Of a stretch of DNA of 64,000 nt, positions 26,643-35,430 are shown piece by piece (position 1 is the stretch's first letter; every line of letters starts with the position of its first letter). A program made the translations under genes and the position numbers. Under the pieces are notes generated by a model. The model saw nothing but the letters and a program-made list of their open reading frames with translations, was not told where the DNA came from and did no database searches. Origin of the DNA: Paenibacillus allorhizosphaerae. Its GTDB lineage: Bacteria; Bacillota; Bacilli; Paenibacillales; NBRC-103111. The stretch covers positions 297,923 to 361,922 of the forward strand of contig NZ_CAJVCE010000004.1 of the NCBI RefSeq assembly GCF_910594985.1. Reading direction: 5' to 3'.

Positions 26643-27430
26643 CAAACTTCCCCTCTCCCGAGCAAAATTTGCGGCGCGCCGCTGTCCGGATGCGCCATCA
26701 CATAAGGACGCGTGCCGTACACGCGCTCCAGCAGCCCCGCTTCCATCACGTCTTCCGGTTTGCCGATTCCAACGATGTGCCCGCTGTGCAGCAGCATCAA
26801 CCGGTCGCAATACTGCGCCGCCAAGTTCAAGTCATGCAGTACGGAGATGACGGTCAGCCCGCATTCCTGCTGCCACTTTCGAATCCGGTCCATCATGTCC
26901 ACCTGGTACCCGATATCCAGAAACGTCGTCGGCTCATCGAGCAGCAGCAGCTTTGGCTCTTGCGCCATCGCCTTGCCAAGCGCTACCCGCTGCCGTTCCC
27001 CTCCGCTGAGCTCATCTACGGTCCGCCCTTCCAGCGGACGCAGCTTCAGCCAATCCAAAATATGCTCTACCAGCTGCGTGTCGGCCTCTCCCGATTCATT
27101 CCCGAGCCAGTTCTGGAACGGGTACCGTCCCATCTCGATCACCTCGCGGACCGTAAATCCGAGCGGCGGAAGCGCATCCTGGTGCAGCACAGCCAGCGAC
27201 TTCGCGAGCGTTTTCCTGTGAATTCGCTGTACCGGCCGATCGTCCAGGCGGACTTGACCGGATGTCGGACGCTCCACCCCCGAGATCGTATGCAGCAATG
27301 TCGATTTGCCGCTGCCGTTCGGGCCGAGAATGCAGAACCATTCCCCCGGCTCTACACGAAAGCTGATATTGTCCAGCACTTGCCGGGAGCCGAACAATTT
27401 GTTCAGCTGCTCCACTTCGACTTTCACCAA
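26642..27430 (-). CDS. btuD: Cobalamin/corrinoid ABC transporter ATP-binding protein (BtuD-like)
   Basis: The 262-residue product is an ABC ATPase of the iron-siderophore/B12 group: Walker A GPNGSGKSTLL, Q-loop LHQDALPPLG, signature LSGGERQRVALGKA, Walker B LLLLDEPTTFLD and the switch histidine in VLHDLNLA. TTG 27430 is chosen because AAAGGGGGG lies 6 bases upstream; an earlier in-frame TTG at 27460 has no ribosome site. Position between the permease and cobT under a cobalamin riboswitch points to corrinoid import rather than iron. Confidence 0.92.
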   Translation of the reverse strand: MVKVEVEQLNKLFGSRQVLDNISFRVEPGEWFCILGPNGSGKSTLLHTISGVERPTSGQVRLDDRPVQRIHRKTLAKSLAVLHQDALPPLGFTVREVIEMGRYPFQNWLGNESGEADTQLVEHILDWLKLRPLEGRTVDELSGGERQRVALGKAMAQEPKLLLLDEPTTFLDIGYQVDMMDRIRKWQQECGLTVISVLHDLNLAAQYCDRLMLLHSGHIVGIGKPEDVMEAGLLERVYGTRPYVMAHPDSGAPQILLGRGEV

Positions 27431-27474
27431 TCGCGCCCCCCTTTCACGTCGTTTCACCAATGCTCATGCCGTCA

Positions 27475-28518
27475 TCAACCGGACGATGTCATCCCGCGCT
27501 TATTTCGGCGCAGCAAGTAGGCAAAAAACGGGGCGCCCATGAACGCCGTCACGATCCCGAGCGGAAGCTCCGTCGGGCTGAGCAGCGTGCGGGCAATCGT
27601 ATCGGCCCACAGCACATAAATTGCGCCGCCGATCAACGAGAGCGGCAACAGCAGGCGATAATCCGGCCCGACCATCAGTCGGAGCAAATGCGGGATCAAC
27701 AGACCGACGAAAGCAATCACGCCGGATACGGACACGGCGGCCGCCGTTATCAAGGTCGATACGAGCAGCACGATCAGCTTGGTCCGCTCGACGCCCACGC
27801 CAAGATGCGCCGCCTGCTTTTCCCCGAGCGCAAACAGGTTCATCGCCCGGCCGTACCCGAGCAAAATCGCGGCGCCGACCGCGAGGTAAGGCAGCAGCAC
27901 AAGCGAATACGACCACCCGCGGAGCGCCAGGCTTCCCATCAGCCAAAAAATAATTTCGTTGATGACTTGCTTGGACATCGCCACCATCAGAGAGACGAGG
28001 GCGCCCAGAAAAGCCTGCATGACGACGCCGGACAAAATGACCGTCTCTATCCGCAGCTTGCCGTCGGTCCGCGCCAACAGAAGCACGGTTCCAAGCGAAA
28101 GCATGCCAGTAATAAAGGCAATGATCGGAACGGTCCATTGACCGAACAAAGCGTACTGCAGCCCAAACAAGATGAGAAAGGCGGCACCCACCGACGCTCC
28201 CGACGATACGCCGAGCGTATACGGATCTGCGAGCGGGTTGCGGAGCACGCCCTGAAAGGCCGCACCGGCAACCCCAAGCGCCGCACCTACCAGCATCCCG
28301 AGCGCAACGCGAGGCAGACGGACCCGCCAAATGATTTGCTCCGACGAAACATTCCAGTCGGCCGCGATCCAATCGCCGAGTCCGGGGACTGGATGCAGCA
28401 TAATTTTCCAAACGTGAATCAATGGAATCGGCACCGCGCCGATGGACAAAGCCGCAGTTGCGGACAGCAAAAGCAGGGCGAATGATGCCCCGCCCCAAAT
28501 CCACAGTTTCCGCTTCAT
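27475..28518 (-). CDS. btuC: Cobalamin/corrinoid ABC transporter permease (BtuC-like, FecCD family)
   Basis: The 347-residue product has about ten membrane helices and FecCD signatures: RLPRVALGMLVGAALGVAGAAFQGVLRNPLADPYTLGVSSGA near residues 68-110 and SGVIAFVGLLIPHLLRLMVGPDYR. It forms the homodimeric channel. It starts one base after the btuF stop, and the ATPase gene follows by 44 bases. Corrinoid specificity is inferred from the riboswitch and operon. Confidence 0.93.
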   Translation of the reverse strand: MKRKLWIWGGASFALLLLSATAALSIGAVPIPLIHVWKIMLHPVPGLGDWIAADWNVSSEQIIWRVRLPRVALGMLVGAALGVAGAAFQGVLRNPLADPYTLGVSSGASVGAAFLILFGLQYALFGQWTVPIIAFITGMLSLGTVLLLARTDGKLRIETVILSGVVMQAFLGALVSLMVAMSKQVINEIIFWLMGSLALRGWSYSLVLLPYLAVGAAILLGYGRAMNLFALGEKQAAHLGVGVERTKLIVLLVSTLITAAAVSVSGVIAFVGLLIPHLLRLMVGPDYRLLLPLSLIGGAIYVLWADTIARTLLSPTELPLGIVTAFMGAPFFAYLLRRNKRGMTSSG

Positions 28519-28519
28519 G

Positions 28520-29539
28520 TTATTTCACCCGTTCCGGGTAAATTCCTTTGGCAAACTCTACGAGCGCCTCGGTAATCCTCGGGCCCGGCCGGCTCATCGT
28601 ATCTTTGTCTACGCCTGCGAGCTTGTTCGTTTTTACCGCTTCGATCTTATGCCAGCCGCTGCGCTCGCGAATGATCTGATCGATCGTTTTTTTCGATTGG
28701 TCGTCGATCAAATTTTTCGGATACAAAATGACTTGCGGGTTCGCCGCAATAATTTTTTCTTCGCTGATCATCACGTAACCCTTCTCGCCAGATGCCACGT
28801 TCACACCGCCCGATACCGTGATCAGCTCGTCGATGAACTCGCCTTTTCCGACCGTCCATCCCGGAGAAAACTCGATAAATACTTTTTTCTTCTGCTCCGG
28901 CGTTAAGTCTTTGACGGCATCCGTCACCTTCTTGCGGTCCGCTTCCATCGAGGCGGCCAGCTTCTCGGCCTGTTCTTGGCGGTCAAAGATTTGACCCATC
29001 ATACGAATATTGCTGATGACATCGTCGATCGTCTTCGGTTCCAACTTAAACAAGTTTACTTTCAGCCCGCGCAGTTTCTCCACGGCTGGCAATTGCATCG
29101 ATACCCCGGTCACGACAAGATCGGCCCCGGAGGCGATCAGCGCCTCTTCGTTCGGCTTGACGATGCTCCCGAGCTTCGGCTTCGACTTCGCTTCCGCCGG
29201 ATAATCGCAAAAATCGGATACGCCGACGACTTTATCGCCAAGGCCAAGCGCAAACAGCGTCTCCGTCTCCGCAGGAGAAACCGACGCGATGCGTTCGGGC
29301 GCCTTCGTAAATACGAATTCTTTCCCCGTCGCATCCTTGACCTTGAGCGGATACGCCGTCTTTTTGGCGGCATTCCCCGCCTGTGCATCGCCCCCGCTTG
29401 CTTTCGGAGGACTGACGAGTTCTCCTTGCCCTGGCAGCTTGTCCTTGCTTCCGCAGCCGACGATCGCCGCCGCAAGCGTGATCGATAGCGATACGACCGC
29501 AATCGACCGCTTCATCTTGCTCTTGCTATTTCCCCACAT
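28520..29539 (-). CDS. btuF: Cobalamin/corrinoid ABC transporter substrate-binding lipoprotein (BtuF-like)
   Basis: The 339-residue product has a lipoprotein signal ending in AAAIVGC, then a class III periplasmic-binding fold: RIASVSPAETETLFALGLGDKVVGVSDFCDYP, the typical BtuF/FhuD N-lobe. ATG 29539 has GGGAG 9 bases upstream; an ATG at 29548 directly abuts that site. First gene after the cobalamin riboswitch and its terminator. Corrinoid specificity is inferred from this context. Confidence 0.93.
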   Translation of the reverse strand: MWGNSKSKMKRSIAVVSLSITLAAAIVGCGSKDKLPGQGELVSPPKASGGDAQAGNAAKKTAYPLKVKDATGKEFVFTKAPERIASVSPAETETLFALGLGDKVVGVSDFCDYPAEAKSKPKLGSIVKPNEEALIASGADLVVTGVSMQLPAVEKLRGLKVNLFKLEPKTIDDVISNIRMMGQIFDRQEQAEKLAASMEADRKKVTDAVKDLTPEQKKKVFIEFSPGWTVGKGEFIDELITVSGGVNVASGEKGYVMISEEKIIAANPQVILYPKNLIDDQSKKTIDQIIRERSGWHKIEAVKTNKLAGVDKDTMSRPGPRITEALVEFAKGIYPERVK

Positions 29540-29621
29540 CCAACTCATCTCCCATAAGTACTCGAATGATAACGATCCGTACAGCTTCCGAGTCGAAGCC
29601 CTTTCGAAGTCAATCCTTCAT

Positions 29622-29662
29622 TAAAAAAGCCCCCGGCTCCGCAAGTACGGCAGCAGGGGGCA
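29622..29662 (-). terminator. Intrinsic terminator of the cobalamin riboswitch (expression platform)
   Basis: Minus strand: GCCCCC, nested GCTGCCG/CGGAGC stem, GGGGGC, then TTTTTT. It lies between the aptamer and the btuF start, where premature termination would shut the operon when cobalamin is bound. Confidence 0.85.
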
Positions 29663-29773
29663 CTATAGTCACTTCGCTTGCGGCGACCGTTCACCGTAGA
29701 TCATCGGTATGGCCGCAGCCGGCAGGCTGTGCATTCTGCTCCTTTTCCTCGAAAGGATACAACTTTATTTACC

Positions 29774-29954
29774 GTTCAGGCAGGTTTCCTGGCTCATGGA
29801 TGACGGAATGTCCGCTGGGCTCCGCCTTCCCGTCCGTATGAACAGTGGCTTAGCGTGGAGCTTTGAATCCATTGACAGTGGCGGGACCGCGCCGGATTCG
29901 CACCGGCTTCCCTTTTAACCCGCAGCTTAACGTTTCAAGCCGGGGCACCCGAAC
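29774..29954 (-). promoter_or_regulatory. Cobalamin riboswitch aptamer
   Basis: Read on the minus strand, the conserved elements occur in order: GGGAAGCCGGTGCGAATCC, GGTCCCGCCACTGTCA, AAGCCACTG (the B12 box, 29843-29849), GGGAAGGC and AGCCAGGAAACCTGCC. A closing P1 stem pairs GTTCGGG (29948-29954) with CCTGAAC (29774-29780). An intrinsic terminator follows. It controls the btuF-btuC-btuD-cobT-cobU-cbiB-cobS-cobDQ unit. Confidence 0.96.
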
Positions 29955-30011
29955 AGCTCTATTCAATTTATCCGGGTCGTCCGCTTTCGCGTCCGTATCC
30001 CCCGGGCATGT

Positions 30012-30533
30012 TTATTTCTGCGCGATTTGCTTCATCACCTGTTTCGACTGTTCCATATTCGGCGCATTCGCAGGGATGAAGGCGTACAGGTCTTTGCCGT
30101 TAAAATTTAATTCCGTAAACCATTTCGTCTTGTCCATCGGAATGCCGTATAAATGCTTTTCCGACTTTCCGTTCTCCGTAATCTCCAGCACGCCATCGGG
30201 GAAATCTTCCGCTTTCGCCAGATCGTCCAGCGGAACATAGCCGCCTTGCTGTCCAAGCGCTTTGAACTGTTGCGTGGGAATAATGATAATGCCGTTCTCC
30301 GCTGCAGCGATCTCCACCATTAATTTCTCTGCCGAAAAGATCGGCGTCGTCAGCACTTTCACCGTCGGAGCCGTGCCGAGCTTGGATTGGAGCGACTGTC
30401 CCAGCTTATCCGCCACTTCATTAGGCACTCCGTTTGCGGACATTAAAAATATCGACACATCCGCCTTCGGCCCCCCGCCGCAGCCCGCCAGTACAAAAAG
30501 CAGCAGCAGAGCGATCAGCAATTTCCGTTTCAT
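30012..30533 (-). CDS. Lipoprotein of unknown function, 173 residues
   Basis: A lipoprotein signal peptide ending in VLAGC is followed by about 150 residues. GAGAGG lies before ATG 30533. The mature part contains NGVPNEVADKLGQSLQSKLG and GIIIIPTQQFKALGQQGGYVPLDDL, which loosely recalls an extracellular binding protein lobe, but the protein is half the usual size. It lies directly upstream of the riboswitch (58 bases) on the same strand. I do not recognise the family; a role with the cobalamin genes is only suggested by position. Confidence 0.75.
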   Translation of the reverse strand: MKRKLLIALLLLFVLAGCGGGPKADVSIFLMSANGVPNEVADKLGQSLQSKLGTAPTVKVLTTPIFSAEKLMVEIAAAENGIIIIPTQQFKALGQQGGYVPLDDLAKAEDFPDGVLEITENGKSEKHLYGIPMDKTKWFTELNFNGKDLYAFIPANAPNMEQSKQVMKQIAQK

Positions 30534-30630
30534 GAGGCCTCTCTGTCCCTTCTTCGCCGGCCGCTGTGACCCAGCTTTCTATTGCTTCATCTTACCATAA
30601 ACAAGCTTCCGTTTTCAAAAAAGTTTATGA

Positions 30631-30656
30631 CAAAAAAAGAAGCCGATTACGTTCGG
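30631..30656 (-). terminator. Intrinsic terminator of the Spo0E-like gene
   Basis: Minus strand: GGCCGA, ACGTAA, TCGGCTTC then TTTTTTT. The stop codon of the gene (30647-30649) falls in the hairpin loop. Confidence 0.65.
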
Positions 30657-30916
30657 CCTCTCTGGTTTTGATTCATGTATTCATTAATTTTTTTGTCAAG
30701 CTCCATGCTGATCTCGACGACCTGAGCAGATGTGAGGCTGTTGCCGCTTTGCACGAGTTTCTCCAGTTCGATACGCAGCCGGTAAATATCCTCTTCTAAA
30801 GATAATGCAGATGAGGCCTGTTTTTTTTCTCCAAAAAACCACTTAGCCTTTTGATCGTTCTCACGAATCCAGCCGAAATGCAAGTACCGGCGAAGTTGAT
30901 ATTCCGGAAAAGCCAT
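30647..30916 (-). CDS. Spo0E-like aspartyl-phosphate phosphatase
   Basis: The 89-residue product ends with a two-helix Spo0E pattern: EEDIYRLRIELEKLVQSG, then VVEISMELDKKINEYMN, matching the S-x-x-L-D-x-x-I signature of phosphatases that dephosphorylate Spo0A-P. An N-terminal extension of about 40 residues (YLHFGWIRENDQKAKWFFGE) is longer than in classic family members. GGAGGG lies 7 bases before ATG 30916. Consistent with a sporulating host; whether it acts on Spo0A is inference. Confidence 0.8.
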   Translation of the reverse strand: MAFPEYQLRRYLHFGWIRENDQKAKWFFGEKKQASSALSLEEDIYRLRIELEKLVQSGNSLTSAQVVEISMELDKKINEYMNQNQRGRT

Positions 30917-31056
30917 TGTTCATCCCTCCCACTACATATCTTTAGTCCTATGTAAGAACAGTTCCATAAACTATAAATATATGAAACTTCTCTACTATAA
31001 AGATACCAGTTTTGGAATCGATTGAAAATGACTTATTTTGACGTTTGATGTCGAAT

Positions 31057-32256
31057 TTACAGTTTTTGGATAAACTTTCCTATACGTTCGATCGCTTCCG
31101 TCAGCTGATTTACGGAATAGGCGTACGAACAACGCAAAAAGCCTTCGCCGCCCAGACCGAACACTTGACCCGGCACCGCTGCGACTTTAGCCTCAAACAG
31201 CAGCCGCTGCGCAAATTCTTCCGAACTAAGACCCGTCGACTGGATCGACGGGAACGCATAGAACGCACCCTGCGGCTCGTGGCACTCCAACCCGATCTGG
31301 CGGAATCCCTGCACGACCAAACGACGGCGCTGGTTATACGACTCGACCATCCGGTCTTTCTCTTCCATTCCGTTCTTGAGCGCCTCCAGCGCGGCGACCT
31401 GACCCATCGAAGGTGCGCACATCACCGTGTATTGATGAATTTTGAGCATAGCCGAGATTAGATCCCGGTGTCCGCAAGCGTAGCCCATACGCCAGCCGGT
31501 CATCGCGAACGCTTTGGAAAAGCCGCTCACCAGAATCGTTCTGTCACGCATGCCGGGCATCGCCGCGAAGCTGACATGCTTTTGTTCATACGTTAATTCG
31601 GCATAAATTTCATCGGAGATAACGATCAAATCGTTCTCTTCCACTACTTTGGCGATCGGCAGCCAGTCCTCGTAAGTCATGATGCCCCCGGTCGGATTGC
31701 TCGGGTAACAGAGGATAAGCAGCTTGGATCGCGGCGTAATGGCCGCCTTGAGCGACTCGGCCGTCAGCTTGAACTGGTCTTTGGCGAACGTTTCGATGCC
31801 GACGGGAATCCCGCCGCCGATCTTGGCGATCGGGTTGTAGGAAATGTAGCACGGCTCCGGAATCAAAATTTCGTCCCCTGGCGACACGAGCGCCCGCAGC
31901 GCCAAATCGATCGCCTCACTGCCTCCTACGGTGACGAGCACCTCATCGGATGGTTCATAAAGCAGTTGGAACGAATCGTACAAATATTCCGCAATCGCCT
32001 CCCGCAGCTCAGGCAATCCCGCATTCGGCGTATACTTCGTATTGCCGCGCTCCAGCGAATACACGCAAGCTTCGCGCACATGCCATGGCGTACTGAAATC
32101 CGGTTCACCGACGCCGAGGGAAATGATGTCTTTACTGCCGCTCACCAGATCAAAAAACTTCCGAATGCCCGAGGGCTCGATTTCGCGTACCAACGGCGCC
32201 AAATAACGGCTCATGGAAGTGTCTTTTTGCGCTTGATCCTGTTTATGCTCTATCAT
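31057..32256 (-). CDS. Class I/II aminotransferase
   Basis: The 399-residue PLP enzyme shows ISLGVGEPDFSTPWHVREA, YTPNAGLPELREAIA, TVGGSEAIDLALRA, LCYPSNPTGG and SGFSKAFAMTGWRMGYACG with the PLP lysine. The group includes PatA, YugH and other aspartate/alanine-type aminotransferases. GAGGAACA precedes ATG 32256. It follows an Lrp/AsnC regulator by 16 bases, a pairing also found as yugG-yugH in B. subtilis, so the regulator probably controls it. Substrate not readable. Confidence 0.92.
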   Translation of the reverse strand: MIEHKQDQAQKDTSMSRYLAPLVREIEPSGIRKFFDLVSGSKDIISLGVGEPDFSTPWHVREACVYSLERGNTKYTPNAGLPELREAIAEYLYDSFQLLYEPSDEVLVTVGGSEAIDLALRALVSPGDEILIPEPCYISYNPIAKIGGGIPVGIETFAKDQFKLTAESLKAAITPRSKLLILCYPSNPTGGIMTYEDWLPIAKVVEENDLIVISDEIYAELTYEQKHVSFAAMPGMRDRTILVSGFSKAFAMTGWRMGYACGHRDLISAMLKIHQYTVMCAPSMGQVAALEALKNGMEEKDRMVESYNQRRRLVVQGFRQIGLECHEPQGAFYAFPSIQSTGLSSEEFAQRLLFEAKVAAVPGQVFGLGGEGFLRCSYAYSVNQLTEAIERIGKFIQKL

Positions 32257-32272
32257 TGTTCCTCAGCGTCCT

Positions 32273-32764
32273 TTACGGTGAGATTAGCAGGCGGCGGTCA
32301 TCCTCATGGTCTTCGAAGGTAATTCCGTCCTGCTTATATTTTTTCAAAATAAAATGCGTCTTCGTGGAGAGCACCCGATCGATCGGGGACAATTTGTTGG
32401 ACACGAAGGACGCCACTTCTTTCAGCGTCTTTCCTTCAATCTCCACGAGCAGGTCGTACGCTCCCGACATCAAATAAACGGACTTCACTTCCGGATATAA
32501 ATAAATACGCTCTGCGATCGCATCAAAGCCGCGTCCGCGCTCCGGCGTAATTTGCACCTCGATAAGGGCGGTCACTTTCTCGTTGTCGACCTTCGCCCAA
32601 TTGACCACCGTGGCGTATTTAACGATGACGTGCGCTTCTTCCAGCTCCCGGATCGCCTCCGCCACTTCCGCCTCCGACGCACCAAGCATGGTCGCGATAA
32701 GGGCCGGAGAACGTCGCGCATCCTCTTTGAGAAGCTCGACGATTTTCATCTTAAATTGTTCCAT
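32273..32764 (-). CDS. Lrp/AsnC family transcriptional regulator
   Basis: The 163-residue product has an N-terminal winged helix (KIVELLKEDARRSPALIATMLGASEAEVAEAIRELE) and a C-terminal amino-acid-binding RAM domain (VTALIEVQITPERGRGFDAIAERI, SVYLMSGAYDLLVEIEG). GGAGGAGG lies before ATG 32764. It is the promoter-proximal gene of a two-gene unit with an aminotransferase and probably responds to an amino acid. Confidence 0.93.
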   Translation of the reverse strand: MEQFKMKIVELLKEDARRSPALIATMLGASEAEVAEAIRELEEAHVIVKYATVVNWAKVDNEKVTALIEVQITPERGRGFDAIAERIYLYPEVKSVYLMSGAYDLLVEIEGKTLKEVASFVSNKLSPIDRVLSTKTHFILKKYKQDGITFEDHEDDRRLLISP

Positions 32765-32917
32765 GGTTTGGGTCCTCCTCCAAAGCTTATTTTTTCATAT
32801 TACACCCAACGGGCTGTATTTGGCAAAGGGAATTGTCGACTGCTTACAGCAAGCAACCCCCATGCAGGCATGGAGGTTAGGCGATTCATCTATGTTCAGC
32901 AAAGATTTCCGCATCGT

Positions 32918-33196
32918 TCATTCAAACATCAGCAGCTTGCGCATATAATTTTCGATTTCCCGCTCCCGGTACGACGGCAACACCGTAAACTCGAATTGCG
33001 GCTCGCTGTTGATTCCTTCCACCAGCCGGCCGATCGCCACGAGACGATCATCTTCATCGTATGCGGCGATGACGCGGCGGCTTTGCGAGCACACTTCGTA
33101 CACGAGCGGCCCCGCCGCGGCGGAATCGGCGATGGAATCCGCCAGTTGCCTGAATTGCGATTCTGCCGGAAGCTCATTATGCAGTGCGATTTTCAT
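32918..33196 (-). CDS. Small GNAT-like protein, 92 residues
   Basis: GGGAG lies 6 bases before ATG 33196. The central part VIAAYDEDDRLVAIGRLVEG followed by FEFTVLPSYREREIENYMRKLLM resembles the beta-strands and acetyl-CoA loop region of GNAT acetyltransferases, but the protein is much shorter than a full domain and lacks a clear Q/R-x-x-G-x-G/A loop. It could be a minimal or degenerate GNAT. No partner genes are evident. Confidence 0.65.
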   Translation of the reverse strand: MKIALHNELPAESQFRQLADSIADSAAAGPLVYEVCSQSRRVIAAYDEDDRLVAIGRLVEGINSEPQFEFTVLPSYREREIENYMRKLLMFE

Positions 33197-33295
33197 ACCC
33201 GTTCTCCCTTCGAACAGAAATGATAAACATCATCCTGTAATTATTATACACATTTATGTATATTTATTCAATACTTATTTCGTTTATTCCGGGAA

Positions 33296-33328
33296 TAAAA
33301 AAGGTGTTTGTCCCGTAGACAAACACCT
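33296..33328 (-). terminator. Intrinsic terminator of cysK
   Basis: Minus strand: AGGTGTTTGTC, 5-base loop, GACAAACACCT then TTTTTT, 35 bases after the cysK stop. Confidence 0.85.
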
Positions 33329-33362
33329 CTCATTCATTCGTATGCAGTTCCATTGCATGATT

Positions 33363-34289
33363 TCAAAATATATCCATACTGAGGTACCGCTCGCCCGTAT
33401 CCGGCGCGATGCACAGTACCCGCTTGCCCTTGCCGAGCTTGTGCGCCACTTGCAGTCCCGTCCACACCGAAGCTCCGGCCGAAGGGCCGACCAGCATCCC
33501 TTCCAGCCTGGCCAAGTCCCGCGTTGTCTTCAGAGCGTCTTCATCGGACACCTGGACGATTTCGTCGTAGACGCTCGTATTGAGAATGGCAGGCACGAAG
33601 CCGGGGCTTGTGCCGACCAGCTTATGCGGTCCCGGCTGCCCTCCCGATAGTACCGGCGAACCTTTCGGTTCCACGACATAAATCTCGATGCCCGGCAGCT
33701 TCTCCCGAAGCACCTCGCCGGTTCCCGTGATCGTTCCGCCTGTGCCGGAAGAAGCGACGAACGCATCGAGCTTGCCTTCCATCTGCTCGATAATTTCAAC
33801 CGCCGTCGTCACCCGGTGAATATCGGGGTTAGCCTTATTCTCGAACTGCTGCGGAATGAAGCTGTTCGGCGTCCGATCGCGCAGCTCGATCGCCTTGCGG
33901 ATCGCGCCCGGCATCCGTTCTGCGGCCGGTGTCAGCACGACCTCCGCACCGTATGCCTTCAGCAGGTTGATCCGTTCCTTGGTCATGTTATCCGGCATAA
34001 CCAGTATCGCTTTGTACCCTTTGGCCGCGGCGTTCATCGCCAGACCGATCCCGGTGTTGCCGCTCGTCGGCTCGATAATCGTAGCTCCGGGCTTGATGAT
34101 CCCGTCCTTCTCCGCCTGTGCGATCAAATTGAACGCCGCGCGGTCCTTCACGCTTCCGCTCGGATTAAAATATTCCAGCTTCACATAAAGCTCGGCGTCA
34201 TCCGCTCCGACCAGTCTTCTGACCCGAACCGCCGGAGTGTCGCCGATCAACTCCGTAATGCTGTTTACCATTTTTCTGTTCCCGCTCAT
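33363..34289 (-). CDS. cysK: O-acetylserine sulfhydrylase (cysteine synthase)
   Basis: The 308-residue PLP enzyme has the fold-type II signatures: KLEYFNPSGSVKDRAAFN with the PLP lysine, EPTSGNTGIGLAMNAAAKGYK, SSGTGGTITGTGEVL and VGPSAGASVWTGL. It forms cysteine from O-acetylserine and sulfide. GGAG lies about 10 bases before ATG 34289. It is a single-gene unit with its own terminator. A homolog specialised for another nucleophile cannot be excluded. Confidence 0.93.
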   Translation of the reverse strand: MSGNRKMVNSITELIGDTPAVRVRRLVGADDAELYVKLEYFNPSGSVKDRAAFNLIAQAEKDGIIKPGATIIEPTSGNTGIGLAMNAAAKGYKAILVMPDNMTKERINLLKAYGAEVVLTPAAERMPGAIRKAIELRDRTPNSFIPQQFENKANPDIHRVTTAVEIIEQMEGKLDAFVASSGTGGTITGTGEVLREKLPGIEIYVVEPKGSPVLSGGQPGPHKLVGTSPGFVPAILNTSVYDEIVQVSDEDALKTTRDLARLEGMLVGPSAGASVWTGLQVAHKLGKGKRVLCIAPDTGERYLSMDIF

Positions 34290-34346
34290 GCTGCCGCCGC
34301 TCCTTTCGGCATGACCTCCGCTTGGTCATACTGCTAATATTCCCCT

Positions 34347-35411
34347 TTATTTTATCGGATAAGTGAAGTTTGTCAAGCAATCGACCACATATCGGGCATC
34401 CGCCCCTACGCCGCCTAGCAAAGCCGAATTGCGGCTGCGAAGCCACGGAAGTCCCAAATAATATAGCCCGCCCACCGGGCTGATTCCCCGCTCGTGCAGC
34501 GGATTGCCCTCTTTATCCAGCGCCACCGGAACGTTCAACCACGCATAGTCCGGACGGAAGCCGGTTGCCCAAACAATATTACGTGCCTCCAGTTCCGTAT
34601 GATCGGCAAATTGGATGGTTCCGCCGCGCTGTCCCGTCACTCTGGGCCGCAAACGGACGGTTCCGTTCCTGATGGCCCGCTTCAGCTCCGGTACAAATAC
34701 CGGATCCGGCCGGCGGCGCACCGTGCGTCCGATCAGAGAATCGGCCGGGGCGTTCAAAACACCGCAACGGTCAAGCCACCAAAAGACGCTCCGGTTCATG
34801 ATTTGGAGCGGAGCGAAGCGCAGCTTGCGGCTGACGGCCAGATGAACTTCCCGGCCGCTTTCGGCCAGCTCCAGTGCGATTTGCGCCCCGGAATTGCCGC
34901 CGCCCGCGACAAGGACAGCGCCTTCATGCAGTTGAGAAGGGTTCTTGTATTCGGAGGAATGAAGCTGCACAACGCCGGTCGATAGCTGCTCACTAACGGC
35001 AGGAATAAAGGGCTTGCGGAAAGGCCCGGTCGTTATCATGACCTGCCGAGCCTTATATTCTTCTTCGCCGGTTACGATGCTAAAGCCCGTCCCCTCGCTT
35101 GTAAGCCGCGTCACGCGCGCGTTAAGCTTTACCGGCAGTTCATGAATGTCGGCGTAATGCGCAAGGTAGTCCGCTACTTCGTCTTTCCCTGGAAAGCCGT
35201 CAGGAGCCCCCTTCATCGGAAGCCCCGGAAGCTGGCTGGACGCGCGCGGCGTAAACAGCTTCAACGAGTCGTAACGACTTCGCCACGTTTCTCCAACCGC
35301 ACTGCCTTCATCGAGCAGTTGGAACGACAACCCTTTTTGCTTTAAAAAATAACCGGCGGCAAGTCCCGCTTGACCTGCCCCGATCACAATGACTTCGTAA
35401 TTCTTAACCAT
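34347..35411 (-). CDS. FAD/NAD(P)-dependent oxidoreductase, flavin monooxygenase-like
   Basis: The 354-residue product has two dinucleotide-binding motifs: VIVIGAGQAGLAAGYFL at the N-terminus (FAD) and VLVAGGGNSGAQIALELA near residue 165 (NAD(P)H), plus the ATGFRPDYAW motif near residue 290. This is the CzcO/YrpB-like flavoprotein group related to Baeyer-Villiger and flavin-containing monooxygenases. ATG 35411 has AGGTG 8 bases upstream. It follows the CDF transporter gene by 19 bases and may be cotranscribed with the zinc-efflux pair. Substrate unknown. Confidence 0.88.
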   Translation of the reverse strand: MVKNYEVIVIGAGQAGLAAGYFLKQKGLSFQLLDEGSAVGETWRSRYDSLKLFTPRASSQLPGLPMKGAPDGFPGKDEVADYLAHYADIHELPVKLNARVTRLTSEGTGFSIVTGEEEYKARQVMITTGPFRKPFIPAVSEQLSTGVVQLHSSEYKNPSQLHEGAVLVAGGGNSGAQIALELAESGREVHLAVSRKLRFAPLQIMNRSVFWWLDRCGVLNAPADSLIGRTVRRRPDPVFVPELKRAIRNGTVRLRPRVTGQRGGTIQFADHTELEARNIVWATGFRPDYAWLNVPVALDKEGNPLHERGISPVGGLYYLGLPWLRSRNSALLGGVGADARYVVDCLTNFTYPIK

Positions 35412-35430
35412 GCGCTTCACACCTATTTGT

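Noticed and set aside
27500..28504. 334-codon minus-strand frame overlapping the corrinoid permease gene
   Set aside because: Different frame of btuC; arginine-rich and without family features, while the btuC frame has clear FecCD motifs.
32854..32877. Inverted repeat AACCCCCATG/CATGGAGGTT as a terminator
   Set aside because: The stem is imperfect and no T run follows on the transcribed strand; left as a possible weak hairpin only.
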